Shown: in pieces, positions 40,241 to 40,682 of the stretch
Numbering within the stretch: the first letter of the stretch is position 1
Layout: each line of letters begins with the position of its first letter
Assembly (NCBI GenBank): GCA_029776595.1
Contig: JAKOSX010000005.1
Span: forward strand, 1 to 40,682
DNA from: Bacillota bacterium
GTDB taxonomy: Bacteria; Bacillota; UBA4882; UBA8346
Length of the DNA stretch: 40,682 bases
Reading direction: 5' to 3'
Made by a program: the position numbers and the translations under genes
The notes under the pieces: model-generated
Seen by the model: the letters and a program-made list of their open reading frames with translations, nothing else
Database searches by the model: none
Told to the model about the DNA's origin: nothing

Positions 40241-40682
40241 TCAGATATCTCTTTCATCATAAACACGTTTGGACTTTTTTTCGCTGCGCGGTAAGGTCCC
40301 CAGCGGAACCGCTTGCACATCGACCACAATCCCGATCTTCCGCTTGAAATTCTGTCCGATTTTCGCGGCAACCGTTTCCAGGTCGCTTCCGGGTTCCGCT
40401 TCCGCCAAGACCAACATATGATCCCTGGCATCCCGCCGGCTGAGACGAACCTGATATTCGCTGCTGGCACCGGGTGTTTCCCGCAACACATCTTCGATTT
40501 GTCCCGGGTAGATGTTGACCCCTTTAATTTTGATCATATCGTCGCTTCGGCCCAAAATCCGGTCAATCCTCGGGAAAACGCTGCCGCAGGGGCAACGGCC
40601 GGGGATAATCCGCGTCAAATCTCTGGTACGGTAACGGATTAAAGGGGCTCCTTCCTTCGTCAACGTGGTGATCACCAATTCG
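40241..40682 (-). CDS. paaK: Phenylacetate-CoA ligase, C-terminal part (runs off the window end)
   Basis: ELVITTLTKEGAPLIRYRTRDLTRIIPGRCPCGSVFPRIDRILGRSDDMIKIKGVNIYPGQIEDVLRE; frame stays open to 40682. Confidence 0.9.
   Translation of the reverse strand, partial: ELVITTLTKEGAPLIRYRTRDLTRIIPGRCPCGSVFPRIDRILGRSDDMIKIKGVNIYPGQIEDVLRETPGASSEYQVRLSRRDARDHMLVLAEAEPGSDLETVAAKIGQNFKRKIGIVVDVQAVPLGTLPRSEKKSKRVYDERDI

Overview
The 40.7 kb window looks like a spore-forming Bacillota chromosome segment. It is gene-dense, mostly minus strand, and almost entirely housekeeping or regulatory. I see no phage, transposase, CRISPR, rRNA or tRNA. Recognisable blocks are: citramalate synthase; a ZIP-type transporter; a small DMT transporter; CheY with a 79-aa helical ORF; a GT4 glycogen-synthase-like enzyme next to a maltokinase-like kinase; a TrmN6-like methyltransferase; an IreB/ReoM-murA pair; a short FtsH-like AAA protease overlapping a membrane-anchored partner; a solo SsuA/NrtA-like binding protein; a TPP enzyme; HD-GYP and CheX; the ctsR-mcsA-mcsB-clpC operon; rho; a CpXC-like protein; CheB; pyrG; a YesL-like protein; argS; an FmdB-like zinc ribbon; a B12-binding radical SAM protein; an amidohydrolase; a second HD-GYP response regulator; a frameshifted ABC-type binding protein; an EAL-HDOD protein; apt; argH; and the C-terminus of a phenylacetate-CoA ligase. 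The best second-look items are: (1) ireB/reoM overlapping murA, in the same window as clpC/mcsAB; (2) a dispersed intergenic element made of short degenerate words (TTGACAGT / GTGCACAGTG / CCTAGGT) with at least four copies or partial copies, one inside a ~300-bp compound palindrome; (3) the FtsH-like protease with its coupled membrane partner; (4) the GT4-maltokinase pair; (5) a variant CtsR operator; and (6) a possible structured RNA upstream of the CheY pair. All assignments come from reading the translations and motifs; no database search was run.
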